Origin: an uncultured Sphingomonas sp.
GTDB lineage: Bacteria > Pseudomonadota > Alphaproteobacteria > Sphingomonadales > Sphingomonadaceae
DNA length: 33,912 nucleotides
Reading direction: 5' to 3'
Assembly: GCA_913774925.1 (NCBI GenBank)
Contig: CAJYKB010000105.1
Span: forward strand, 1-33,912
Under the pieces are notes generated by a model. The model was not told the DNA's origin, did not search any database, and saw only the letters and a program-made list of their open reading frames with translations. The translations under genes were made by a program, and so were the position numbers. Shown one piece after another: positions 7,601-15,295 of this stretch. Within the stretch, counting starts at the first letter, position 1. The number at the start of each line of letters is the position of its first letter.

Positions 7601-8263
7601 ATGGGACGAAACGAGCGAATGGGTGGCCATGTGCTGGTCGCCGACGATCATCCGTTGACGCGCGAGGGGCTGTCGCTCGCGGCACGGGCCGCGCTGCCGG
7701 GGGCGACGATCGTCTCGGTGGGCAGCGTGGCGGAGGCGGTGGCGCAGGCGGAGGCGCGGGGACGGTTCCGCATGGTGCTGCTCGATTTCCAGCTGCCCGA
7801 CGCGCGCGGTTATTCCGGGTTGCTGGCGCTCCAGATGCACGATCCGGGCGTGCCGATCGTCGTCGTGACCGCGCACGAGGATCCTGCACTGGTCGAGGCG
7901 GCGCGCGCACTCGGCGCGGCGGGATTCCTGTTCAAGAGCCTGCCGCTCGACACCATCGCCGCTCGGCTGCGCGAGGTCGACCAGGGGCGGGTCGTCTTCC
8001 CCGCGGACGTCGTGCCCAATGCGGCGGTCGCGGCGGCGCGGACGCGGATCGACAACCTGTCGCCCGCGCAGCACCGTGTGCTGATCGCGCTGGCCGACGG
8101 GCGTTCCAACAAGCATATCGCACGCGAGCTGGACGTGACCGAGGCGACCGTGAAGGCGCATCTGTCCGCGATCTTCCGCCGCATGGGGGTCGCCAACCGG
8201 GCGCAGGCGATGCTGGCGATGCAGCCGCTACTCGGCGAGGTGGTGGCGGCCTCCACGTCATGA
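7601..8263 (+). CDS. LuxR/NarL-family response regulator
   Basis: A 220-residue DNA-binding response regulator. The N-terminal receiver has the acidic pocket in LVADDHPLTREGL, phospho-acceptor D62 in MVLLDFQLPD and switch lysine K112 in FLFKSLP. The C-terminal helix-turn-helix is of LuxR type: LSPAQHRVLIALADGRSNKH followed by ELDVTEATVKAHLSAIFRRM. It should bind DNA as a phosphorylation-driven dimer. ATG 7601 and ATG 7619 are both possible starts; the second begins at MGGHVLVADDHP, closer to the receiver core. Its stop overlaps the kinase start (ATGA), so the two are translationally coupled and almost certainly partners. Its targets are not visible; the adjacent pilus genes are candidates. 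Confidence 0.9.
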   Translation: MGRNERMGGHVLVADDHPLTREGLSLAARAALPGATIVSVGSVAEAVAQAEARGRFRMVLLDFQLPDARGYSGLLALQMHDPGVPIVVVTAHEDPALVEAARALGAAGFLFKSLPLDTIAARLREVDQGRVVFPADVVPNAAVAAARTRIDNLSPAQHRVLIALADGRSNKHIARELDVTEATVKAHLSAIFRRMGVANRAQAMLAMQPLLGEVVAASTS

Positions 8264-10629
8264 ACGCGGGGCGGCAACGAATGTCGTTGCCGGTCAGGGC
8301 GCCGTCGCTGCGCCTGTTCCTGCTGGCGGCGGCGGTGGTGCCGGTCCTGCTGATACTGGCCGTCACCTGGCTCGACGCCGAATGGGACCATTCCGAGCTG
8401 GTCCGCGTCGCCGCCGAATCCTCGGCCGACCGGCGCGCGGCGCGGCTGACGCTGTTGTCGCGGCTGGTCGATGCGGAGTCGGCGCAGCGCGGCTACCTGT
8501 TGACGGGCAATGCCGCGTTCCTGACGCAATATGAACCGGCCCGCCTGGCCGCGGCCCGGCATGTCGCGGCATACCCCTCGGATCGCGTGATCGTGCCGCT
8601 GGTGGCGGCGAAGTTCGCCGAGCTGGATGCGACCATCGCGCTGTTCCGACGCGGAGACCGCGACGGCGCGCGCGCGATCGTCATGCAGGGCGGCGGGCGC
8701 CAGCTGATGCAGCGGCTGCGCAGCGGGCTGGGCCGGATGATCGCGGACGACGAAAGCCGCTACATCGCGCAGCGCGCGGCGTATCTTCGCGACCGCGACC
8801 GGCTGGAGAACCTGCTGTGGGCAGCGGGCGCGGCACTGATCGCGCTCGTCGCCGCGGCGCTGCTGCACATGTGGCGGCTGCGGCGGCAGCGCCACGCCGC
8901 GCTGGTCCGCGCGTTCGAATCGGCGGAGCGCAACGCGACCGTGCTCGACAGCACGACCGACGCGCTCCTGATCCTGAACCCCAGCGGCACCGTGGAAAGC
9001 ATGAACGCCGCCGCGACGCGGATGCTGGGCTACGCGCCGATGGAGCTGGAGCGGCGCGACATCGCGACGATCGTCGACCTGGCGCCGGGGCAGGGCAGCT
9101 TCCACCGGCGCATCGGCCTCGTCGACGGGCAGCTGCGCCGTGCGCTCTTCCCCGATCGCACCGCCCGTCACCGCGACGGGCGCGAGGTGACGGTCGATGT
9201 CGCGATCGGCGTCATGCACCTGCCCAGCGGCGTGCACCTGGTGCTGTCGCTGCGCGACGTGTCGGAGCGCAAGCGCGTCGAGCGGGTGAAGGACGAGCTG
9301 ATGTCCACCGTCAGTCACGAACTGCGCACCCCGCTGACCTCGGTCGTCGGATCGCTGGGGCTGTTGCGCGCGGGCGCGGCGGGCGACCTGCCCGAGGGGC
9401 CGGCGCGGCTGATCGAGATCGCGGAGAACAACAGCCGCCGGCTCATCCGGCTCATCAACGACATGCTCGATATCGATCGGATCGAATCGGGGCGGCTGGA
9501 GATCGCGCGCGTCCCGATCGACCTGTGCGCGCTGCTGGACGAGGCGTGTGAGGGGAGCGAGGGGCTGGCGCGCGCCTCGGACGTGACGCTCGACTGCGCG
9601 CGCCCGCCCGATCCGGTGATCGTCGCGGGCGATGCCGACCGGCTGCTCCAGGTCGCGACCAACCTGCTGTCCAACGCGATCCGCGCCGCGCCCGCGGCAT
9701 CGCGCGTCGGCCTGACGCTGAGCGTCGACGGCGACCGCGCGGCGATCGCTGTCGAGGATCGCGGGCCGGGCATCCCGATCGCGTTCCGCGACCGCATCTT
9801 CGGCCGGTTCGAGCGCGCGACGCCGGACGACGGCGCGATCGGCACCGGGCTGGGGCTCGCCATCTCGCGCGAGATCGTGGCGCGCCATGGCGGCAGCATC
9901 TGGTTCGAGGATCGCGCCGGGGGCGGCACCCGCTTCGTCTTCGCGCTGCCGTTGACGCCGTGCACCGACCGCGCCGTGCCGGGATGCGCCACGGTGCTCG
10001 TCTGCGAGGCGGACGAGGCGGCGGCGCGCGCGCTGGTCGCGGTCGTGACGGACGAGGGATGCGGCTACGACCTGGCGCATTCGCCGGCGGAGGCGCGCGA
10101 GGCGATGGCGCGGCATCGCTACAGCGCGCTGCTGCTGGGCGGCGCCTTCGCGCCCGCGGGCGAATGGACGAACGCCCCGGTGCCGGTCGTGGTGGCGGGT
10201 GGCGAGGCCGTCGACGTCGTTCGCGACCTGCGCGCGGCGCTGTCGCGCGATCCGGCGACGCGCCCCGTGATCCTCCACCTGGACGACGATCGCGACCTGC
10301 TGGCGGTGGTGGCCGCCGCGCTGGAGCCGGAGGCGCGCGTGATGGCCGCGACCGACCTCACCGCGGCGCGCGCGATCCTGGCGCGGACCACGCCCGATCT
10401 CGCGATCCTGGACGTGAAGCTGGCGGTGGGCCTGGGTCCGGACCTGCTGCCGCTGCCCGCGCGGGGCGGGGGGCGGACGATCCCCACGATCGTCTATTCC
10501 GCGCAGGAGGTGCCGCCGGGCGTCGCGGCACAGGTGGACGCGGTGGTGATGAAGGGGGGCGACACGCTGCCCGAGCTGAAGGCGACGATCCGTCGCCTGT
10601 TGCAGGAGGAGAAAGGGGTGCCGGAATGA
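8260..10629 (+). CDS. Hybrid sensor histidine kinase, CHASE3-PAS-HisKA-HATPase with two C-terminal receivers
   Basis: A 789-residue inner-membrane kinase. TM1 is at about residues 17-37. A CHASE3-like periplasmic sensor (RLVDAESAQRGYLLTGNAAFL) follows, then TM2 (about 184-207) and a PAS domain (about 225-345, VLDSTTDALLILNPSG). The HisKA domain has the phosphorylated His353 in STVSHELRTPLT. The HATPase domain shows the N box NLLSNAIRAA and the nucleotide-binding glycines EDRGPGIP and GTGLGLAI. After it come two receiver-like segments. The first (about 577-670) has lost its phospho-acceptor (SALLLGG, G627). The second (about 685-785) keeps D718 in LAILDVKL and K765 in VVMKGG. ATG 8260 overlaps the regulator's stop by 4 nt; ATG 8281 is an alternative start. 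The gene ends with a 4-nt overlap into the next receiver gene. The signal sensed is unknown. Confidence 0.9.
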   Translation: MNAGRQRMSLPVRAPSLRLFLLAAAVVPVLLILAVTWLDAEWDHSELVRVAAESSADRRAARLTLLSRLVDAESAQRGYLLTGNAAFLTQYEPARLAAARHVAAYPSDRVIVPLVAAKFAELDATIALFRRGDRDGARAIVMQGGGRQLMQRLRSGLGRMIADDESRYIAQRAAYLRDRDRLENLLWAAGAALIALVAAALLHMWRLRRQRHAALVRAFESAERNATVLDSTTDALLILNPSGTVESMNAAATRMLGYAPMELERRDIATIVDLAPGQGSFHRRIGLVDGQLRRALFPDRTARHRDGREVTVDVAIGVMHLPSGVHLVLSLRDVSERKRVERVKDELMSTVSHELRTPLTSVVGSLGLLRAGAAGDLPEGPARLIEIAENNSRRLIRLINDMLDIDRIESGRLEIARVPIDLCALLDEACEGSEGLARASDVTLDCARPPDPVIVAGDADRLLQVATNLLSNAIRAAPAASRVGLTLSVDGDRAAIAVEDRGPGIPIAFRDRIFGRFERATPDDGAIGTGLGLAISREIVARHGGSIWFEDRAGGGTRFVFALPLTPCTDRAVPGCATVLVCEADEAAARALVAVVTDEGCGYDLAHSPAEAREAMARHRYSALLLGGAFAPAGEWTNAPVPVVVAGGEAVDVVRDLRAALSRDPATRPVILHLDDDRDLLAVVAAALEPEARVMAATDLTAARAILARTTPDLAILDVKLAVGLGPDLLPLPARGGGRTIPTIVYSAQEVPPGVAAQVDAVVMKGGDTLPELKATIRRLLQEEKGVPE

Positions 10630-10997
10630 CGCAGCTGGTGCTGCTGTATGTCGACGACGATGACGATATCCGCACGGTGGTGACGATGGCGCTGTCGCTC
10701 GACCCCGACATCACGCTGCGGGTCGCGGCCTCCGGCGAGGAGGCGCTGACCGCGATCGCGGCGGGGTTGCGCCCCGATGCGGTGGTGCTGGACGTGATGA
10801 TGCCGGGGATGGACGGCCCGGCGCTGCTCGAGCGTCTGCGCCGGCTGCCCCCTACCGCGACGACGCCGGTCATCTTCATGACCGCGCGCGGGCGGCAGGC
10901 CGATGTCGACTTCTACCGCGCGCGCGGCGCGGCGGGGGTGATCGTCAAACCGTTCGACCCGATCACGCTGGCGGAGCGGGTGCGGTTGCTGCTGTAG
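10626..10997 (+). CDS. Single-domain response regulator (CheY-like)
   Basis: A 123-residue stand-alone receiver: LLYVDDDDDIR acidic cluster, phospho-acceptor D56 in AVVLDVMMPGMDG, conserved threonine in IFMTARG and K108 in GVIVKPFDP. It has no output domain, so it acts by protein-protein contact or as a phosphate sink or shuttle in the relay with the hybrid kinase and the REC-Hpt protein. Its ATG overlaps the kinase stop by 4 nt (ATGA), making it the third gene of a translationally coupled operon. It converges on the UVR-motif gene with an 11-nt gap, too short for a visible terminator. Confidence 0.9.
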   Translation: MTQLVLLYVDDDDDIRTVVTMALSLDPDITLRVAASGEEALTAIAAGLRPDAVVLDVMMPGMDGPALLERLRRLPPTATTPVIFMTARGRQADVDFYRARGAAGVIVKPFDPITLAERVRLLL

Positions 10998-11008
10998 CGT
11001 CACGCGTT

Positions 11009-11287
11009 TCAGCGGCGGCGCGTCCGGCGTCCCCTGGTCATCGGATCGGGGCGGGGTGGCGGGGTCCAGCCGGGCGGGGGCTCGACCCGCTGCTGGCTGG
11101 TGCCGAGCCCCATCGCGCCGGGGCGCTGCCGCGCGAGGCCATCGGTATCCGCGGCCGACGCCGCTTCCGCGCTGGCACCGCCGCGCATCAGGTTGATCCG
11201 GTCGCGCAGCCGCGACGCTTCCTCGAAATCGAGTGCGCGCGCCGCCGCCTCCATCTTCGCCTGCAGCGTCGCGATCGTCTCGGTCAT
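11009..11287 (-). CDS. Small UVR-motif (UvrB/UvrC-type) protein
   Basis: A 92-residue protein. Residues about 5-37 (TIATLQAKMEAAARALDFEE followed by ASRLRDRINLMRGG) match the UVR motif, the short helical hairpin by which UvrB and UvrC contact each other in excision repair; it also occurs in ClpC-type and McsA proteins. The rest is Ala/Gly/Pro-rich with a basic tail (TRGRRTRRR), so it is probably disordered and possibly nucleic-acid-binding. Its ATG (11287-11285) follows the DUF427 stop (11291-11289) after a single base, so it is translated with that gene. A role in DNA repair is suggested by the motif alone. Confidence 0.72.
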   Translation of the reverse strand: MTETIATLQAKMEAAARALDFEEASRLRDRINLMRGGASAEAASAADTDGLARQRPGAMGLGTSQQRVEPPPGWTPPPRPDPMTRGRRTRRR

Positions 11288-11288
11288 G

Positions 11289-11783
11289 TCACCAGCCCAT
11301 GCTGCCGGGCGCGCCCTTGAACGGCCCGGCCAGGTCGGCGGTGATCCACCCTCCGTAGAAGCCGCCGGGCTGCGCGAGGACACGCTCGCCATCGACGGTG
11401 CATTCGTCGAGCGGCGCAGCGTAGAAGGCGAGGTGGTCGCGCAGCATCGCGAAGGCGGGGGTCGGCCGGGCGTAGCTCCATGCGACATCGCGCAATTCCT
11501 CGCCGTTGATGACCATGTGCCAATAGGTCGCCTCCCCCTTCCACTCGCAGAAGGAGCGCCGGTCAGAGCGGCGCAGCAGCCCCGCGGCGATGTCGTCGGG
11601 CGGAATGTACCAACTGGGCGGGTGGCTGGTCTCCAGCGTGCGCACCGGGCTGCGTGTGTCGACGACGGTGAGCCCGCGGTGGCGGATGCGGACGTGGCGC
11701 GTGCTCGGCTCCGCGATCGCGGGGCGGGGATAGGCCCAGACGCTTTCCTGACCGGGGGCGGGGATGTCGGGGCGCGGCCTCAT
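11289..11783 (-). CDS. DUF427 domain protein
   Basis: A 164-residue cytoplasmic protein that matches DUF427. Visible family features include an N-terminal ESVWAYPRPA, then VVDTRSPVRTLETSHPPSWY, the signature RRSDRRSFCEWKGEATYW and the C-terminal YAAPLDECTVDGERV and FYGGWIT. DUF427 proteins adopt a small beta-rich fold with a putative ligand pocket; their biochemical role is not established. The ATG overlaps the stop of the upstream DCC gene by 4 nt (ATGA), and the UVR-motif gene starts 1 nt after its own stop, so it is the middle gene of a tight three-gene operon. Confidence 0.82.
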   Translation of the reverse strand: MRPRPDIPAPGQESVWAYPRPAIAEPSTRHVRIRHRGLTVVDTRSPVRTLETSHPPSWYIPPDDIAAGLLRRSDRRSFCEWKGEATYWHMVINGEELRDVAWSYARPTPAFAMLRDHLAFYAAPLDECTVDGERVLAQPGGFYGGWITADLAGPFKGAPGSMGW

Positions 11784-12175
11784 GCGGCCTTCTCTGCGAG
11801 CCGGCGCTGCAACCACGGGCTGATGCGGAGGAAGGCGAGATAGCCGCGCTCCATGGCGCTCAGCACCCGCGGGTCGCGCGCCAGCAGCCCGAGCGGGCGC
11901 AGCAGCGGGATCGCGCGCCACATGGCAGCGAAGGCGGCGGCGCCCGACAGCAGCGGTCCGTCGCCCTCGCGCGCATGGAACCGCGCCAGCATCGCCGCAC
12001 GGTCGAGCGGGCAGGCGCCGGTCGTCGCATCGACGAACTCGATCCGCCCGCGACGATCGAGCCGGCGTATCAGCGCGATCTCGCGGCGGCACAGCGGGCA
12101 GCCGGCATCGTGCCACACGACGACGCGCGCCGTGGTGCGGGCGGGCGTGCGATCGGCGATAAATGTCGTGGGCAC
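11780..12175 (-). CDS. DCC-family (DUF393) thiol-disulfide oxidoreductase-like protein
   Basis: A 131-residue protein with the DxxCPxC signature near the N-terminus (VVVWHDAGCPLCRREIALI, D23, C26, C29), typical of the DCC/DUF393 family, thought to be thioredoxin-like redox proteins. The rest fits the family: FVDATTG, then a GAAAFAAMWRAIPLL segment and a basic C-terminal YLAFLRISPWLQRRL. The start is GTG 12175; no ATG is in frame before the signature, and the ribosome site is weak. It is the first gene of the operon with DUF427 and the UVR-motif gene. Its promoter must lie in the 90 nt between it and tRNA-Thr. The substrate is unknown. Confidence 0.78.
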   Translation of the reverse strand: MPTTFIADRTPARTTARVVVWHDAGCPLCRREIALIRRLDRRGRIEFVDATTGACPLDRAAMLARFHAREGDGPLLSGAAAFAAMWRAIPLLRPLGLLARDPRVLSAMERGYLAFLRISPWLQRRLAEKAA

Positions 12176-12265
12176 GCGGCGAACATCCCTTCGCCACGCA
12201 CAACGCAGCAGGCGGGGAAAGTTACCGGGCAGGGATGTGCCGCAGCGGCGGCAACAGGAGAAAAA

Positions 12266-12340
<75 letters not shown>

Positions 12341-12428
12341 ACTCACCACCTTCGCGGCGGGAGCGGGCCTAAGAGACGAGGGCGCGGTGATTGTCAAGGC
12401 GGATCGCGCGTATTAGCGTCGAAAAACC

Positions 12429-12581
12429 ATGAGCGACCGGGACGAACGCGCCGAACGGCTGGCGGCGCAGCTGCGCGAGAACCTGAAGCGGCGCAAGGCG
12501 CAGAGCCGGGAGGGCGCCCGCGCCGCGGCGGACGATCAGGCGCCCGTCACCGATCCGACACCGCATAGTGACCGAGACTGA
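12429..12581 (+). CDS. Small charged hypothetical protein
   Basis: A 50-residue protein beginning MSDRDERAERLAAQLRENLK, then RRKAQSREGARAAADDQAPV. The first 30 residues look like one strongly charged amphipathic helix and the tail is flexible. Codon third positions are G/C-rich like the neighbours, and the composition is protein-like, which supports a real gene. I have the impression that short proteins of this type are common in sphingomonads, but I know no function. It lies between tRNA-Thr and the aminopeptidase P region. Its last 35 nt overlap, on the other strand, the end of the small membrane protein gene. No strong ribosome site is visible. Confidence 0.6.
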   Translation: MSDRDERAERLAAQLRENLKRRKAQSREGARAAADDQAPVTDPTPHSDRD

Positions 12582-12687
12582 AGGCGGCGGCGATGCCGGC
12601 CCATGTGCCCATCGACGCCGCGCCCATCAGCCCGGCGAACCCGGCCAGGATCAGCGTGCGACGGGCGAACACCTTGATGCGAGCCAT
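12547..12687 (-). CDS. Small single-span membrane protein, hypothetical
   Basis: A 46-residue peptide: a basic start (MARIKVFARR), one hydrophobic segment (TLILAGFAGLMGAASMGTW and on to about residue 37), and a short GHYAVSDR end. This is the shape of a small inner-membrane protein. The start is well supported: GGAGG lies 7 nt before ATG 12687. The gene begins inside the last 37 nt of the aminopeptidase P gene, in another frame, and its end overlaps the small plus-strand gene by 35 nt. I do not recognise it; it could be a stress or membrane-associated micropeptide. Confidence 0.55.
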   Translation of the reverse strand: MARIKVFARRTLILAGFAGLMGAASMGTWAGIAAAFSLGHYAVSDR

Positions 12688-14450
12688 GCTGCGTCCTCCG
12701 CGCCCAGTGCCGGCGACAGTTCCGCGGCGACCCGGGCGTGATAGGCATTGAGCCATGACAGCTCGTCGTCCGTCAAGAGGCTAACCTCGATCAGGTCGCG
12801 GTCGATCGGCGCCAGCGTCAGCGTCTCGAACGCCAGCATCGTCGCCTCGCCGCCGGGCAGGTCGCGTTCGACCACCAGCAGCAGATTCTCGATGCGGATG
12901 CCGTATTCGCCCGCCTTGTAATAGCCGGGCTCGTTGGAAAGGATCATGCCGGGCAGCAGCGGCTCGAACGGGGCGCCGCCGCCGTAATTGGGCTTGGCGA
13001 TCCGCGCCGGGCCTTCGTGGACCGACAGGAAGCTGCCGACGCCGTGCCCGGTGCCGTGCGCGAAATCGAGCCCGGCCTGCCACAGCGGCGATCGGGCCAG
13101 CGCGTCGAGCTGCGCGCCGCAGGTGCCGCGCGGGAAGACCGCGGTGGCGAGCGCGATATGCCCCTTGAGTACGCGGGTGAAGCGGTCGCGCATCTCCGCG
13201 GTCGGCGCGCCGATGGGGACGACGCGGGTCACGTCGGTGGTGCCGTCGCGGTACTGGCCGCCCGAATCGATCAGGTAGAGCTGGCCCGGCTCGATCGGCA
13301 GGCTCGATTCCCCGGTCACGTGATAGTGCGGGATCGCGCCGTGCGGCCCCGTGGCGGAAATGGCGTCGAAGCTCAAATCCTCGAGCACGCCGGTTTCCTG
13401 ACGGAAGGCGTGGAGCCGTTCGGCGGCGGAGATCTCGGTCTGCCCGCCCCTGGGGGCTTCGTCCGTCACCCAGCGCAGGAAACGCGACAGCGCGGCGCCG
13501 TCGCGGACCGAGGCGGCGCGGTGGCCCGCGATCTCGACCGGGTTCTTGGTCGCCTTGGCCAGCACGATCGGGTCGCGTAAGCCCAGTGCGGTGCCGCCGG
13601 CCTGCTCGACGGCGTCGAAGATCGCGGACACGGCGAAGCCGGGGTCGATCGCGACGCGCTTCCCCGCCAGCTGAGACAGCGCAGGCGCGAAGGCGGCGCG
13701 ATCGTGGACGCGCACCGCGTTGCCGAGATGCTCGGCGACCGCGGGCGTCATCTTCTCGGGCGCGACGAACAGGTCGGCGGTACCGTCGGCATGGACGATC
13801 GTATAGGCGAGCGCGACCGGCGTGCGTGACACGTCCGCGCCGCGCACGTTGAGCAGCCAGGCGATCGAATCGAGCGCCGCGACGACCGCGGCGTCCGCGC
13901 CGACCTCGCCCAGCCAGTCGGCGACCGCAGCGCGTTTCGCGGCGGAGGACTGGCCCGCGACCGCATCGGCATGGACGGTCAGCACCGCGTCGGAGGGGGC
14001 GGGGCGGTCGGGCCAGATCGCGTCGACCGGATTGACGTCGACCGCGACCAGCTTCGCGCCCACCTTCGCCAGCGCGGCGCGCGCCTCATCCACCCAGGCG
14101 CGGGTGTGGAGCCATGGGTCGTAGCCGATCCGCGCGCCGTCCGCGGCATGCGCGCCCAGCCACGCGGCGACGCTGGTGTCGGGCACGCCCACGAACTGCC
14201 AGTCGTCGGCGGACACCTGCTCGCGGACCTGTATCGTGTAGCGGCCATCGGTGAAGATCGCGGCCTCCTGCGGCAGCACCACCGCGGCGCCCGCCGACCC
14301 CTGAAACCCTGTCAGCCAGGCGAGCCGCTGCGCATAGGCGCCGACATATTCGCTCATATGCTCGTCGGTGAGCGGCACGACGAAACCGTCGAGCCGGTCG
14401 CGGGCGAGCTGATCGCGGAGGGCGGCAAGGCGGGCGGTATGGGTCGACAT
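12651..14450 (-). CDS. Three-domain aminopeptidase P (M24B)
   Basis: A 599-residue metallopeptidase that removes N-terminal residues before proline. Two creatinase-like N-terminal domains (about 1-310; FVVPLTDEHMSEYVGAYAQR near the start is characteristic) precede the pita-bread catalytic domain. Metal ligands are visible: Asp in LIDSGGQYRDGTTDVTR (about 395-406), His in FAHGTGHGVGSF (about 465), Glu in SNEPGYY (about 505) and Glu in IRIENLLLV. The C-terminus (LLTDDELSWLNAYHARV) matches the extra tail of the long eukaryote-like APP form. ATG 14450 is chosen since MSTHTARLAALRDQL is the expected N-terminus; the ribosome site is weak. It is likely cytoplasmic and involved in peptide turnover. 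Confidence 0.9.
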   Translation of the reverse strand: MSTHTARLAALRDQLARDRLDGFVVPLTDEHMSEYVGAYAQRLAWLTGFQGSAGAAVVLPQEAAIFTDGRYTIQVREQVSADDWQFVGVPDTSVAAWLGAHAADGARIGYDPWLHTRAWVDEARAALAKVGAKLVAVDVNPVDAIWPDRPAPSDAVLTVHADAVAGQSSAAKRAAVADWLGEVGADAAVVAALDSIAWLLNVRGADVSRTPVALAYTIVHADGTADLFVAPEKMTPAVAEHLGNAVRVHDRAAFAPALSQLAGKRVAIDPGFAVSAIFDAVEQAGGTALGLRDPIVLAKATKNPVEIAGHRAASVRDGAALSRFLRWVTDEAPRGGQTEISAAERLHAFRQETGVLEDLSFDAISATGPHGAIPHYHVTGESSLPIEPGQLYLIDSGGQYRDGTTDVTRVVPIGAPTAEMRDRFTRVLKGHIALATAVFPRGTCGAQLDALARSPLWQAGLDFAHGTGHGVGSFLSVHEGPARIAKPNYGGGAPFEPLLPGMILSNEPGYYKAGEYGIRIENLLLVVERDLPGGEATMLAFETLTLAPIDRDLIEVSLLTDDELSWLNAYHARVAAELSPALGAEDAAWLASRCSPVAR

Positions 14451-14469
14451 GGTAATCCGTGATCTAGAG

Positions 14470-14572
14470 GTCGTCACCCTCACCCTTCCGCGGCTACGCC
14501 GCTCCTTCCCTCTCCCGCCGGGAGAGGGAAGGGGCCCGCCGCCGGAGGCGGTGGGAAGGGTGAGGGCGACCT
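14470..14572. repeat. Nested inverted-repeat element upstream of aminopeptidase P
   Basis: Two nested stems lie between the divergent aminopeptidase P and HNH genes. The outer arms are 14473-14489 (GTCACCCTCACCCTTCC) and 14554-14570 (GGAAGGGTGAGGGCGAC). The inner hairpin at 14504-14532 (CCTTCCCTCTCCC, 3-nt loop, GGGAGAGGGAAGG) pairs perfectly over 13 bp. This form resembles REP/BIME-like intergenic elements. No U-tract follows, so it is not a standard terminator. Confidence 0.8.
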
Positions 14573-14707
14573 AGCGGCGACCCTGCTGCCACACTCCCCC
14601 CGCCGCCGCCAGCCTTGACCCTGTCACCTCAGCTGTCATCATGCCGTCACGCCCCTGCGCGACAGGCGGCGTGCGCAAGTGCGGAAGAGAGAGGGGGACG
14701 TCCAAAC

Positions 14708-15277
14708 GTGTTCCATCCCGACCTGATCCGGCATCCGGACAGCTGCCCGACGTTGGTGCTGAACGCCGATTACACGCCATTGTCCTATTATCCGCTGAGC
14801 ATCTGGCCGTGGCAGACCGCGGTGAAGGCGGTGTTCCTCGACCGCGTCGACATCGTCGCGCATTACGAGCGCGAGGTGCGCAGCCCGACGCGCACGATGC
14901 AGCTGCCCTCGGTCATCGCGCTGAAGCAGTTCGTGAAGCCGTCGCAATTCCCCGCCTTCACGCGCTTCAACCTGTTCCTGCGCGATACGTTCGAATGCCA
15001 ATATTGCGGCAGCGCCGCGCGAGAGCTGACGTTCGACCATGTCATCCCGCGTGCACAGGGCGGGCGGACGACGTGGGAGAATGTCGTCACCGCCTGCGCG
15101 CCGTGCAATCTGAAGAAGGGTGGGCGCACCCCGCGGCAGGCCGCGATGCCGCTGCCGATCGAGCCGATCCGGCCGACTAGCTGGCAGCTGCAGGAACACG
15201 GCCGCCGCTTTCCGCCGAATTATCTGCATGCCACGTGGCGCGACTGGCTTTACTGGGACGTCGAACTGGAAGCGTAG
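14708..15277 (+). CDS. HNH endonuclease family protein
   Basis: A 189-residue protein with a C-terminal HNH nuclease motif: zinc cysteines C97 and C100 (FECQYCG), catalytic D110-H111 (LTFDHVIPRAQGG), N125 (WENVV), and C130/C133 (TACAPCNLKKGG). The N-terminal half (TLVLNADYTPLSYYPLSIWP) is typical of a widespread chromosomal HNH family found in alphaproteobacteria and cyanobacteria. HNH enzymes cut DNA; this family's cellular role is not known to me. GTG 14708 is chosen: AGAGGGGGA lies about 9 nt upstream, and the conserved part starts soon after. The frame is open back to 14615 but that part looks non-conserved. The EF-hand gene follows after 18 nt, so they may be co-transcribed. Confidence 0.87.
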   Translation: MFHPDLIRHPDSCPTLVLNADYTPLSYYPLSIWPWQTAVKAVFLDRVDIVAHYEREVRSPTRTMQLPSVIALKQFVKPSQFPAFTRFNLFLRDTFECQYCGSAARELTFDHVIPRAQGGRTTWENVVTACAPCNLKKGGRTPRQAAMPLPIEPIRPTSWQLQEHGRRFPPNYLHATWRDWLYWDVELEA

Positions 15278-15295
15278 GCAAGGGGCTGCACGGGC

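Noticed and set aside
7810..10278. 822-codon open frame on the minus strand
   Set aside because: It is antisense to the response regulator and hybrid kinase, with no recognisable domain and shadow-like composition.
14504..14532. Strong hairpin as a rho-independent terminator
   Set aside because: No T-tract follows on either strand and it lies between divergent genes, where no terminator is needed.
14615..14707. N-terminal extension of the HNH protein
   Set aside because: The 31 added residues are not fold-like, while GTG 14708 has a strong ribosome site and starts just before the conserved part.
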